Below, piece by piece: positions 34,213 through 46,083 of a DNA stretch of 64,000 nucleotides (position 1 is its first letter; each line of letters begins with the position of its first letter). Position numbers and translations under genes: made by a program. The DNA lies in assembly GCF_947507565.1 (NCBI RefSeq), contig NC_089189.1, positions 1,798,001 through 1,862,000 on the forward strand, given 5' to 3'. The notes below the pieces were generated by a model. It saw nothing but the letters and a program-made list of their open reading frames with translations, had not been told where the DNA came from and searched no databases. This stretch comes from Oscarella lobularis. Lineage: Eukaryota > Porifera > Homoscleromorpha > Homosclerophorida > Oscarellidae.

Positions 34213-35582
34213 ACATTGACTTTGAGTATTATCGTAATACACTTCATTGACTTGAACTTTGCTTTTCGTATGTGTTTTCTCGTGGCAACTTTTACAACGA
34301 TTTGTAATGCACCCTTCCCTATACAAGAGAGCGTCAAGATTCAAATGCTGAACTCGTCGATTGATGAACCGGAATTAATAATCTGCGTTCGTTGTTGGCC
34401 ACGCGCCATAGAACGACCACACATCATTGAAACGAATAATGATGCGCAACAACAAACGCACACCATTAAGTCTATAGAGGGTACAAACTTTTAAATGATT
34501 TACCGTTATAGACAACCGCAGCTTTGTCATTTATGTAGAGGACCCCGTTAATACTGACTAAAAGTCTTTTAAGAGGAAAAGAACACCGATTGCAGACTAA
34601 TAAACGAATGCACGGAAAAAGGTATACTTGGACCACGCAAGTAGGGCAGACTGACAGGAGAATACCTTATTGGTAGTGGAAAGAAAAGATTGAAGTTGAA
34701 GAGGCGAATTGTCTTCACAAATACGTTCCAATTCATTTCATTGTAAATTTTTCAGTGAACCAATGACGTCAGACTCTCAGTACTGTCCTCGTTGATTTTT
34801 TGACGTCATTGGGACACGTCGTTTCGGAAAAGTGCGCCGCTCTTTGCTAGTTTTTAGCCTGCTCAACATCATGTGAGAGCCAGACGCCTAATGGACCCCG
34901 CCCGGAAGAAGATCGATATATGAATAACGTGAAGAGAAAGAAGAATGACTACGTGCACGTAGAGAAGAAGAGAGCAAAAGAGAGGGTTACAGACTTGTAA
35001 AGGTTCCTGTGCGTCAAAGGAAAAACCAGGGACGAAGAGGAAGAGAGAGAATCAGCGTGATATCCTATCGAGGGGCCCCTCACTACGCAAGTGCGCGGTA
35101 CCTCTTAGAAGACATTCAGTTAGCCTATAAATACGACCCTACCCTTATGACGGGAAGAAACTGAGGAAGAACTTGTCTTGCTCTTCGGACGCGACGGGAT
35201 TCTGGTGACGTCATCATGTCTCCAATAGAGACTTGTGCTTCCTGCCGCGACGCTGCAATAAACAATTTCAGGCAGAGCTTTCGTATTCTTTACAGACAGG
35301 CTTTACCGTCTCCGGATAAAACACGCGCTAATTTCTCCAATGACTAAATAGAATGCAAAAGCAAAGTTCTCTGTGTGTGGGATACTTTTCAAAGATCGCT
35401 GTAATTAGATAAATGCATAGGCTATTTACTTTACAGAGCGTTTACCTTGATTAGCGGAAGCCTTTAGGAAGCTATAGGCGTCGCCTTGCTAGGTGTCACC
35501 TGGCGTCACCTGGCTTCACGGTCCGGTGACTCTATAGCCACAGCGTTCTCGGCGTTCCTCGCTTCAAACAAGGAGAAAGTTA
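34213..35582. other. Intergenic with diverged spacer module
   Basis: 3' flank, then a diverged spacer copy near 35025-35190 (GAAGAGGAAGAGAGAGAATC, CTATCGAGGGGCCCCTCACT, CGACCCTACCCTTATGACG). An open frame at 34216-34494 has no domain and begins in the 3' flank, so it is probably chance. TAGGTGTCACCTGGCGTCACCTGG near 35490-35515 is a short direct repeat. Confidence 0.45.
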
Positions 35583-35676
35583 GTAAGAACGCTATATAAG
35601 CTGGAAAAAATATGACATAAATACTTCTTTTGCTTAAATAATTTCTGCGGCGATCGAGACCTTCTCTTTTGTTCAG
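35583..35676 (+). promoter_or_regulatory. Predicted 5'-UTR intron
   Basis: AGTTA|GTAAGAACG donor and TTTTGTTCAG acceptor, 94 bases, ending 33 bases before the kelch ATG. The motif is GCGGCGATCGAGACC near 35647-35661, diverged from GCGATCGCAAA. Confidence 0.5.
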
Positions 35677-35709
35677 GCGGAATCTCATTCGAAGTTAGTC
35701 AGCGACGAA

Positions 35710-38607
35710 ATGGCCGAAGCTCGATCACCCGAACCTCGATCTGCGCACGAAAGTGCGTTGATCGACGATGAATTGCATATTATCGGTGGAAGAAACGAGA
35801 AGTTCTATTTCTTTCCCCGCAACGAAATCTGGACTTGCAATTTCCGAGAAGAAAAGAAATGGATTCGCCGTTTCGCCCAAGGAAAGAATACTCCTCCGCC
35901 TTGCTGGGGAGCACGATGCGTGGTCATCAATGGGATCATGTACTCGTACGGGGGACAGAAGGAAAATAAGAGTTCTCTAGGAGAGGTATTTGGTTTGAAT
36001 CCTAAGAAAATGAAGTGGATCCAAGTGGCCCCGTCTGCCGATGGAAAAAAACCATGGCAACGCTTTTTCTGCTGCTTGTGGGCCATTGGAGAGAGAATAA
36101 TCATGTTTGGGGGAGTGAGCGGACCCATTCCTCGAGCTCAACTCCAATCAGGCGCTCAATTCAATGGGGCCGTTACTAATGAAATTTATGAATTTGTATT
36201 TGAGGAGGGAAGAGAAAAAGGTAATTTGCATAAATTGGAATCTAGTAATAGTTCATTTCCTGAGAATTAGGATATTGGTCGGATGTTGAATTGAGTGGAA
36301 AAAGACCGCAACCGCGACGGGGAGCTGCCACGGAGACAATTGATGAACATCGAGGATTACTCCATGGGGGGTATGGTGGTGTGAAATTATTTGATGATGC
36401 ATTTGTGATAGATTTGAGAGAAAAGGTTAATCCTTGCTATGTTTAGCAATAATTAATGAATTGCATTATAGAAATGGATTTGCATCGATTTCCTGCCTAA
36501 ACCTTCGGCTAGAGCCAATCACAGAATCTGTCGATTATCAAAATTCAAAGAAAGAAATTGCTTCTTTCTAATTGGCGGGTATAACTGCGACAGCGAGTTT
36601 TCAGACCACGCTTACATTCTTGACTTTGACACAAGAGAATCTTACGCTGTATGAAAGTCGTTCTATGGATAATAATATGAGATAAGCTTTATTAGTTTGA
36701 CCTAACCCGGAAATAGCTCCTATTGATCGTCACACTCTTCACCGTGTGAAGAATGGAGATGGATCTGTTCAGATAATTGTGGCAGGAGGAGAAGACCAGA
36801 ATGGCAAATTTAAAAACATTCTGACCAAATTTACTCTTGGTAAAGAGAAATGTGATACAGTCATGTTTAATTAATTAATTTCGTTATCCAGGCTTGTCAA
36901 GCAAACCTCACATAAAAACAATACTTTTTCCTTCAGCTAAATGGCAATCACCAGTGCCCCAAAAAGAGTCCTCTAATACTAGGGAGCTTGAGAGGGAATT
37001 GGAAGAAATAAGGTACGGCTTTCAGTAATTTTCTTTGAAAAGATAATACGACGCAATAATCTATAGAATGGAAGTATCAAAACTTCGAGATGAAAAGTAA
37101 AATAGGCTAATAATAATGGCTTCACGTGAAAGTATCAAACTAGAACCCAATGCCACCAAGTCATGGAAGAACAAAGAAAACTATTTCTTGAAGAGAGAGC
37201 TCGATTAACAGAGCAAAGGCAGGCTGAATGGAGAAATACTACAATTCTGAAATAACAGACTTTGCAATTAATTAAAGAACCGAATCCCATCAAGACAAGG
37301 AAGAACAAAGAAGACAATTTGAAGAAGAGAGAATTCGCCTCCCAGAGAGAAGGCACAAAATTATATTTAAACCAAGCAAAGGAAATGAGACGCCTAATTT
37401 AGGTCCGGATTGGAAACCCGTTGCAGTTCTCTTCAGAGAGACAATGACGCTTTAAGGTAGGATAACAAGTATTCAATAATATAACGAGAAAGAAAAATTA
37501 TGAAGAACCCGATGTCGTGATCTCGAGATTGAAAAGGCAGATATGACTCAAGTTCTTGAAGCTCAAACGTAACCTTATAGTTCAGTAATCCGCTCTGATG
37601 AAACGCTCTCATAGGAGGACACTCACCAAATCACAGAAGAACCTCGATCAATTTATGAACGTGCTGAGCATTGGCGCAGATCAAATTCGTCTTACGAATG
37701 AGAAACTTGGATCTGGAGCATATGCAGGTACAAAGGAAGTTCCTAGATAAAAACTTGATAGTTATTTGCAAAACTTTAGACGTCATAATAGGCCATTGGC
37801 TTGGAATGACGGTCGCTGTAAAGAAATTCCACGACCTCATAACTACCCCAAAAACCATTCCGACATTCCAAAAGAGAAGTACTGACCGCGAGTCGACTAC
37901 ATCATCCCAATATCATCTGCGTTTGCGGTGCTGTAATGGAAGATGGAATTCCATTCCAAATCGTTTCAGAATTACTGGAGGGTTCAGTGAGCGAGGTCAT
38001 CGATGCAGCTCACTCATCTACAAGCTATCTTTCTCACTACGAGCAACTCTCCATCGTACTACAAATGACGTCGGCTATTGCCTATCTGCACGGACTCAAA
38101 CCGCGTCCCTACGTTCACGCAGACATTCGACCGACTAATGTCTTAGTGACGAGGGATATGAAAGTTAAAGTCGCTGATTTGGGAGCCGCCCATTTGGTGG
38201 AAAGCTCTAAATCAGCGGGAACTCTAAGTCGCCAATACCTTGCTCCTGAACGAATGCCACCTACGTCAGGACACAGCTCGTTGCCTAGCGACGTCTACAG
38301 TCTAGGGGTGTCTCTAATTGAAATATTCACGGGCGTAGGGCCTATTCCAGAAGAGAGAAACGGTCAGCTGACACTCATGATAAATCGCCGTCGCTTGTAC
38401 AGGATCTGTTTAATGATGATTACTGATGAAGACAAAATCGCAGATCGGCCTACGAGTGCAGGGTGCCTGGCTACATTAATAAGAGAAGTAGAGGAACTTG
38501 CACGAAGCGGAGTGCCGGCTATAAAAAGAATGGCGAAGGGACAATTTGTAGGAGAAGGCGCCGGTCGTCGTCACAAAGTCGTTCTCTCAGACACTTATCA
38601 TCCCTAA
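35710..38607 (+). pseudogene. Kelch-coiled coil-kinase with one kinase frameshift
   Basis: Kelch exon 1 (35710-36220, MAEARSPEPRSAHESALIDD) and later kelch exons are open, with distinct loops (GGRNEKFYF, GGQKENKSSL, GGVSGPIP). The coiled coil spans about 37.0-37.57 kb. In the kinase exon a run of four A at 37870-37873 replaces the three seen in paralogs, shifting the frame after TIPTFQ; the correct frame resumes as SRLHHPNIICVCGAV-like sequence and is then open to 38607 (HADIRPTNVL, DLGAAH, APERMPPTS, RRHKVVLSDTYHP). One base decides whether this is a functional gene, so an assembly error is a serious alternative. Confidence 0.7.
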
Positions 38608-39205
38608 ATGTTGACTCACCCTTAGAATTTTCGTATCACGTCGTTGTCTTTGAACTAAATAGGCAGTCATGTGTGCCGTTATCTCTCTAAAATCTAGTTT
38701 CTGCCGTACGCTTTGTTCCGGCGACAAAGTCGGCGACGCGGAATCATGCTGGAACGGTGCACAAGTCTCTATCTAGCCAGAACGCGTAGAAAATGCGAGA
38801 ACTAGGGCGCTTATTCCGGATCATTTCTCACGCAGTGAAAAGGAGTTGAGTAGTCTTGATCTACGTACGCGTTCTCATTCGATCAGTCTGCATGCCCTTC
38901 TTCCCTTACTAGAAGAAGCAAATCCCAGACAAAATCACAAAAAAACGTAAAGCTTTTAGCATACAAAGGAGAGGAGATGCCGTCGACCATCCTGGAAAGA
39001 GCTGATTCTCACGACGTGATCGAGTGAGCGAACTTCATCATCTTTTGTAAATTGCGTGAAGACAACTTTAGATCGGATAGGAAGACTCAGTCGTGCTCGA
39101 TTCTCTCGATGCAAGCGGATACGGAGAGAACGAAGCAGACAGTCGCCGATACGGGAACAGATGTTTACGCAAAAACATCCCGTATAACTCTAGAACATAG
39201 CCCAA
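38608..39205. other. Intergenic, no gene seen
   Basis: 3' flank of the kinase gene and AT-rich spacer. Nothing recognisable up to the foldback element. Confidence 0.4.
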
Positions 39206-39214
39206 CCCAACCAG

Positions 39215-39845
39215 TAGCCTCGCGTTGCCAGGCCCTTCTCCCTGATCTCCCGTATAAACACGGGAGGGGAGAAGGGCCTGGTACCACTGGTCTAGTCTGG
39301 TTAACCAGACCCTTGCGCGCGTTACCGCTGGCGAAAGGGTCTGGTTTACCAGACTACCACTGGTCTGCGTCATAGGTCACGAGGACCACCCTTTCGTGGG
39401 TGCGGTCCATCGTCTTCTAATGCAATTACACACGTCGCGTTCCATTGGCCTACAACTTCACTGTACAGTAGTGCAGAACGTTCGTCAGCGAAGCAGAGGA
39501 GGCACCAGGAAGCAGACTGGCTTTCCCCCGTTAGTGGGGAGGCGTACGACGACATCGTCGCCCTCCATAACGGCGAAAATGGCTTCTTTTTGTCCCGGCA
39601 AGAGCCGATCAAACCGATAATGGTTTTCAAGATCGGGACCACTGCCGCTGAGCACAAGAATTTGAATGGCGCGCTCCTTTCACCTTAGTGCGCGAAGAGG
39701 TGTGTAATTGCATTAGAAGACGATGGACCGCACCCACGAAAGGGTGGTCCTCGTGACCTATGACGCAGACCAGTGGTACCAGGCCCCTCTCCCCTCCCGT
39801 GTTTATACGGGAGATCAGGGAGAAGGGCCTGGCAACGCGAGGCTA
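39215..39845. mobile_element. Foldback (Mutator-like) element, 9-base target duplication
   Basis: Long inverted arms: 39215-39460 (interrupted by a nested insertion) match the reverse complement of about 39690-39845. The ends are TAGCCTCGCGTTGCCAGG and its complement. The 9-base direct repeat CCCAACCAG flanks it (39206-39214 and 39846-39854). The arms contain internal hairpins (CCCGTATAAACACGGG). The central part has no transposase-like frame. Long inverted ends and a 9-base duplication fit a non-autonomous Mutator-type element. Confidence 0.85.
39293..39356. mobile_element. Nested 64-base hairpin insertion
   Basis: TAGTCTGGTTAACCAGACCC and its near-complement form an almost perfect hairpin, flanked by the 9-base repeat CCACTGGTC (39284-39292 and 39357-39365). 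The right arm of the host element reads through this position without the insertion, confirming it. Its TAGTCTGG end matches the right end of the element at 13779-14162. Confidence 0.85.
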
Positions 39846-39854
39846 CCCAACCAG

Positions 39855-40176
39855 AATCCCAACCATAGATAAAATTTTATCTAAGGACCAACAGTGCGTC
39901 CTCGTACCGCTGCACAAGCGCAAGAAAAGGCAGAAAACCTATTTTTGCTCTCCAAATCAAATACTTTTAGTTAGCTTTCAAGCCTCTGACACAATGCTCT
40001 TTTCGAGGTTTGCCTTTTCCATCTCATGTAAGATTATAAAACAATATATCTAGAAAACAGCCACTGACAATGCAATTATAGTTTTAACTTTCAGTGTCCG
40101 TGAAATTGCTGCAACAGTTGAAGATTACGTTGGCACGTTTTCTAAAAAACGACTGTTATCAAACAAAAACGGTTAA
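39855..40176. other. Intergenic, no gene seen
   Basis: Short AT-rich spacer between the foldback element and the 3' end of the minus-strand gene; a plus-strand open frame here starts inside the mobile element and is not convincing. Confidence 0.4.
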
Positions 40177-43100
40177 TTAGAGATTTAAAATCTCTAAATT
40201 ACCCACCCACTGAGCAAGCTTCTTTTCTCTGTTTCTTTTTTTCCCTACTTCGCGAAAAGCCCCTACCATTGAGAGAACGCTGTCAAACTCAGCGGGAAGG
40301 AAAAGCACGGGCGAAAAAAAGAAACAAGAAGATTCCAAATCACGCGAGGTTTCTAAAGAAGAACTCTTCAAATTTTCGACAAACTTCTTAAGTTCATTCA
40401 TTTCTAAAAGTAGATTTGTTTTAATTAAATAATACAGTAGCCCTTATCACTAAACCGTTACCCCTAAACTCTTTCCTAAGCCAAACAATAAGATTTCTTC
40501 CCTCGCAAAACGAATGGAGTAGACCAATTTCCTTAAACCGGGTCATACTTTGATTCTTAAACTGTTTGAGCAGAATAAGTCGAGAAGCGTCAGGCTGACT
40601 GAAACAACGCATTTTTTTTCTAGTATTAGTCCATTCCTAAGAGAAAGAACAAGAATTCATCAAAAACACTAAAAATCGGACAAAGTACCATCAGGGGTTC
40701 TCTAAAGGATTGTTGACTCCCAACTTTCTCAGAGGCGTTTAAGGTATCGAAAAGCCGATTAAAGGCGAGAAGGTGTTTATCAAATGTCATCAGCTCCAGG
40801 TAGCTTTCTATTTCCTCGGACAATTTTCTAGATTCCTTGCGTGCTTCTTCAGCTCGCCAGATACTATGACCTTTGTACAAACTCTCCATCAGTAAAAAAG
40901 TAAACATTTCATCTTCAAGATCGTTTCTCTTCAGAAAAGGCTTATAGTTGCAGAAAAGTCTTCTGAGGGAGCTTGGGCCCATAAACTCGTTGAGAGCAGT
41001 GCTTATTGCCGACATTCCAAAATCTTCATAAAACGATTCAATGTCAATAGTTTGGTTGAAAGCCTCTCTATAGGAAATTGACTCGCGAGGCTGAGGTGAA
41101 ACAGATTGCTCAAAAACTTGGCAGCGACTCAGTCTGGAACGCCAGATTTTGGCTAGCAAAGCACTGAAATTCAGTCTATGAAGGCAAACAATCCACTGCA
41201 CGAGAAACTTCGTAGGATCAAAGAAAGCAAGAATCCATTGCTTCCTGTCACCATTTTCACAGACAACACCACAATATTTACAATTGGAGAGATGGTTCTT
41301 CTCCACTGGTTCATCTATTAATTTCTTACTGAAAAAAATATTTCGTAGACAAATGCGTATACCTGCGTCACGAAAAAGCCGAAGAATAAGAATTTGAATA
41401 ATTTGCTTCCGAAGTTCTGCTGTGCGTTCACCGCATTCCAACGTTTTCCTATTTTGAACTACAGATAAAGCTTCTCCTTCAGTGCCAAAGGAGATCTCTA
41501 CAGTTAAATTGTCTTGAAGCCGTTCAATAGATTTCTTCAAACTTGAGACAGCTCTTTCTATCATCTTAAGAGCGGGCAAATGCACACTCCTTTTAGATTC
41601 TTGCAAAGACGTTTCACTTTTAGGAGTATTTTTCAGACAACTGATCTCCCAGGAATTCTGCAATAAAAAGCTCGTCTCTTCAAAACGGCTCTTCCCAACG
41701 TAGATTACAAAATCTGGCATCACTTGGTCGTCAAAGCCAGTGAGGAAAGTCTTTAGAGGCAGCTCTGTAGTAGTAATCTTGTGTAAAAATAATTAAAACA
41801 AAAGAAAAGGCCACAAAAGTGCTAAGACTTGCTTTTTTGTTTAGAAAATCAAGGCACAATTTCTCAAGTTCTTTGACAAAGTAAGAATGAAAATTATCAG
41901 GTGCAGACAAAGAGAGAATTTTCAAAAGAAATCCAAACCTCATCTATTGGACAAAAAAAGGCAATGACGTACCTGTAGCAAAACAACAAGCTGCAGTTCT
42001 TACCTTAAGCAGAATTTTAGTGACCAATGGTCCGACGCATTTGTTTCCAAACTTCATGAGAAGCGACGCTGCCTAAATGACAAAAACTACAAGTTGTTAG
42101 AAAAATAGATTTGGTCAAACTTTTAAAACTTCACACGTCGAGCTGACATCTATGTTTTCCAAGAAATCGTGCGTACTTTTAAGAAACGACGCGAATCTTT
42201 CTACTGTATCCTCTGTTGCTTTTTCGGCTAATTCTAAATGACTTGCTTCGTCAAGATCTTTTGATGTTAACTGCTTCAGATGCTGAATGGCTAGGCTGAT
42301 GAAGCCTCCATAATCTTTGGCAGCAATACATGTTTGCAAAATCTCTCTAACAGCAGTAAAAGAGAAAGTGAGACTTGACAGAATCTCATCACTATACGCA
42401 ACGCCAAGGTTAGACGTTGAAAGAGCTTGTTTGAAATCTACCTTGTGCAGTCAGAAAAGTACTCATCGCAACGATCGGACAGCGAAGATAAAAGAGGTTG
42501 TAAATCCGATACCTGCAAAGAACGCACAAAACATCAGCCTTAATTTCAAGCAGTACAAAGAAGAACCTTAACGGAGTTGTCGCATTTGAGCCGCCTTGCC
42601 AGAGCAACAGTTGCAAGTCCTGGAGAATCGAAATGACATAGAAGATGCTTCGCTTCGGATAAAGGTCCCACAAACAAAAGACTTCTGACAAAACGATCGT
42701 CGATTTCAAACATATCGTGGCACTCAGCGACTCTTTGATAAAAAAACTTTCCACCCTCCCTTCAAACATTACAAAGTCTCTCATGGGAGAAATAAAAGCC
42801 TCAATCAATTTTACCTTGAACAATATAACGACTCACTCCATTCTTTTCGTAGAAACTCAAAATCATTTTTCCAAAATAAATCAACGCCCCACCAAACATA
42901 GATGTTCGCTTCTTCCTCTGCTATGGATTCAGTTGGTTCTGACAATAAGTGCATCAAGGGCAGTGCAAATGCCCAAGCGAAATTTTGTGCATTTTCAGAC
43001 ACTGAAAAAGAACTAGGCCAGTATTCGGACTTCAGGCAGCTTGAGACAAGCTCAACTACAGTTCGCAAAACATGACTAAACATTGTAACTATTGAGTAGA

Positions 43101-44210
43101 CTACACGTCTATTTATTGACAAATTACGCACCTTTTGTCTCTAAAAGAATTCAAAAGACCATGACACACGTGATTTCTCGTATCGCCATCAACTTTCAAA
43201 TTAAGCAAAATTTGATTTCTAAGATATTGATCCAAAGGAGAGCTTTTGCAAAGAAGCATGGCCAAGGAAAGGGCGGACGTCAAACGATTGAGCTTAATCG
43301 TCAAAATAGATAAAGTCACGTCCTGCCACTTTGCTATATTAATATCCGCAATCGTAGTTACAACCTAAGAAAACCCGGAGAAAGCTTGACATTTTTGATA
43401 ATAACGGTAACCGAACGTACTTTCTGTAAGCAAGCATCTTTATTGATCAACCGCATAATGAGGCTGGGATGTTTAGCGTCAAGGACGCTAACAGACAATA
43501 AACAAAGCGTGGTTTCAACTGCTGAGTCGATTATATCTTCAACGTTATCAGCTCCTTCAGTAGAGCCACAGAAGTGCAACGTTTCCAGCGATGGAAAAAG
43601 CAAAAGCAATGCTCCGACAACATTTTCAAAGCGACACGCCAGATGCCGGTAGTAACGCTCACCAGAGCCACTGAAATCTGATGCTAGGAAATATGAGTCA
43701 ACCAAATCAAGACATTCTGAAAAGAGCACAAAATCTCTTAAAACAATTCCAAGTTGCAAAAATACCCCACCTTTTCTATCAAAGTCAAGAATGCGATACA
43801 AATCTCTTTCAGGAAACCCTCCATTAAATGAAAATTCATGTATTTTCTCACTCTCATAAGACACCTCATATCGATAGGGAATCTCCCGATCCGCCAATAA
43901 TGACAACGGAATGACAACCCGGCCGACAAATAAAGAAGACAGGTAAAGCTGACCAGAGGAAACGTAATGCTCCTTAATTAATTAATAAAAGTTGGCAAGA
44001 AAACAACGTTAGAAAACAGACGCAATATGCTTACTGTGGACTTTTCAAATGTTAGCTGCGTGTTGCTTTCTTCGCCTTTAAAGGTAACTGAAACAAATGG
44101 CCTTTTATTGCGACGGCTAGAAGATGTTAGAATGCATCTAAACTCCACGACTCTCTGGTTCAGAGGCGCCGGGCAGTCATTCTCTCTAAGAAACTTCCTT
44201 TTACTTTGCT
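40177..44210 (-). CDS. Large multi-exon helical protein, unidentified
   Basis: About nine or more exons read leftwards. The 5'-most visible exon is about 44030-44208 (VVEFRCILTSSSRRNKRPFV), then about 43400-43973 (YVSSGQLYLSSLFVGRVVIP ... IPYRYEVSYESEKIHEFSF), several of 150-400 bases between 43.3 and 42.1 kb, about 41805-41943, about 40690-41765 (TTTELPLKTFLTGFDDQVMP), 40445-40650 and the last at 40177-40403 (MNELKKFVENLKSSSLETSR). Introns are short (about 35-60 bases). The product is rich in Leu/Phe helices without membrane segments. The N-terminal part (strands with PYRYEV and EFSFNGG) has a weak look of the starch-binding-like region of RNF213-type proteins, but this is only an impression. 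The true start is not located. Confidence 0.55.
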
Positions 44211-44813
44211 GCTACAGAGGCAGCTAGCAGTACGCGTGCACAACATCATATAAATACCTGAAGTCCAGCTCAGAAACTAGAAAAGAAAGAACACAATATC
44301 ACTGAATGCTTAGTTAGAGCTATGAACTTATTTTGATGTTTGTTATTCAGTACTAAAAGCAGTTCTAAATAGCGGCATGAATGCATGCATGCATTTATGT
44401 ATGCACTCACGTAGTACACTAAGTACTAGAATACAGTCACCTCCCTTGATACCGTTATACGGGATCAAGGGGAGAAAGTCCAGTGACAGGCTGATTGCTG
44501 ATTTATCCGACCACGTTTGTTTCGCGCAAAATTAGTACTGGAGTCGGTCTACCGGATAAGTATAGCAGAAGTATACACAGAATTTACTTTTGTTTTAAGT
44601 TACGTGTCGGATATTATCATAGATCTAAATCAAGTCCGGATAAGCCAGGCATGTATTAAGTGAAACTGAAGGTAAGAAACCCAGTTTATAACTGCATGTC
44701 TTAGAAACTTTCCTTCTTTAATTAAATTAAAAAACTGTGTTCTCACTGCTCACCAACGTGTACTCGTATTTACTCACCTTTTACTTGAATGATCTCTAAT
44801 TGCTTAACGCAAT
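44211..44813. other. Intergenic with small hairpin
   Basis: Contains ATGCATGCATGCAT-type repeats (44388-44402) and a short inverted repeat CTCCCTTGATACCGTTATAC / GGGATCAAGGGGAG at about 44442-44475 flanked by GTCAC and GTGAC, perhaps a miniature element. No gene seen. Confidence 0.4.
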
Positions 44814-46083
44814 CTAAAAAAACTCAAATAGCGTATGGAATTTTGGGTGAGTGCATGTAGCACCCTCAACGGAAGGTCTGTCTGCTGGAGCAATAGAGCA
44901 ACAACTCCTTTGAAGATTAGCAAACTCTTGCGGCTGGTCTTTCAATTTTCGCTGATACAGAACAATTGAGGAGACCATCAAAAAGTTAGAAGCTCTTTCT
45001 GTGAAGTGGAGTAAAAGATAAGGCATTGCTTATAGGTTTCGTCACGTTCAAACCTGTTATCAAAGTCTTGTTACTCAGTTCCCATAGCATGATTCCAAAA
45101 CTAAAGCAAAACATGTTCGAACACATATGCATGCGAGAACTGTAGGGTTAGAACCTATAAACATCGCTTTCTTTAGAAGCGCTTCTGCCCTCACGTATTT
45201 CCGGTGCACGGTAATTAGGAGTTCCTACGAAAGCGCCGTCAGCGTCGTCTTCTCGTTCACAAGAGCTTTGCAATCGCGATAAGCCAAAATCAGTCACCTA
45301 TGTGCCGAAATCTCGATAATATAAAATAAAACGTGAAAAAATTAGAAACGCACCTTGCAAATTAGCACGCTGTTTCGCTCTGCTGTAAGAACGTTGCCTG
45401 GTTTCAAGTCGCAGTGAACAAATCCGCAGTGGTGCAAATGTTGAATGCCTTTTGAAATTTGGCTTGCAATGTCTAGACGATTGTACCAAGGCTTCAAAAT
45501 TTTATCAGAAAAAAGCTCTTCAAGACTTTTCCCATCAACCAACTCCAGAAGAAGCACAAGAGAAGAAATGCATACCCCGACCATTGCCACAATGTGAGGA
45601 TGTTTGCCAATGCGGCAATAGACAAGGCATTCCCGTTCAAAGTAATGAAGCGTGCTAGAAAGAGAAAAACACTTTAAACACACGAACAGCTAAGTTCAAA
45701 ATGAGAAAACGAAATTCTTTGTAGTACATAATTTAAAGTGAGAACAAAATAATTTCATAGCCTTCCACGTTACACAAAATAACGCTTTCGGGTTGCAGAT
45801 TACAATTGCTGTAAAAGACAAGTACAATACCTAAAAATATACGATAATAGGCTCTATAGCTCTAATTTTGATAATCCCAAACCCGAATGTACGTAAAAAC
45901 ACGGCATTACTTGTAAACGTACCTTTTCTGTTCTTGACTTGCAAAAACCTTAGCAGCAACTGCTTTGGAATTTTCTCCAAGAAGTTTAGCAGCATAAACT
46001 TCTGAAAACCTACCGCTACCTAGTAAATCCCCCTCAGACAATGTAAACTCGTTCCTTGACAATAGCTGCACTTGCGAAGACAT
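44814..46083 (-). CDS. TKL-like serine/threonine protein kinase
   Basis: A kinase not belonging to the array. Exon 1 (about 45923-46083) starts MSSQVQLLSRNEFTLSEGDL and has GSGRFSEVYAAK and the lysine in VAAKVF. Later exons: about 45353-45660 (FERECLVYCRIGKHPHIVAM, LELVDGKSLEELF, HCDLKPGNVL), about 45160-45300 (DFGLSRL, GTPNYRAPEIREG), about 45063-45105 (SFGIMLWELSNK), and the last exon ending at 44814. The catalytic loop is HCDLKPGN, with all core residues present, so it should be active. Exon joins keep frame (DVYS|FGIMLWE). A short protein with almost nothing outside the kinase domain. Resembles RIPK/LRRK-type TKL kinases; substrate unknown. Confidence 0.8.

Noticed and set aside
44388-44402. 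ATGCATGCATGCAT repeat as a regulatory array
   Set aside because: Only about four dinucleotide-like units; common microsatellite.
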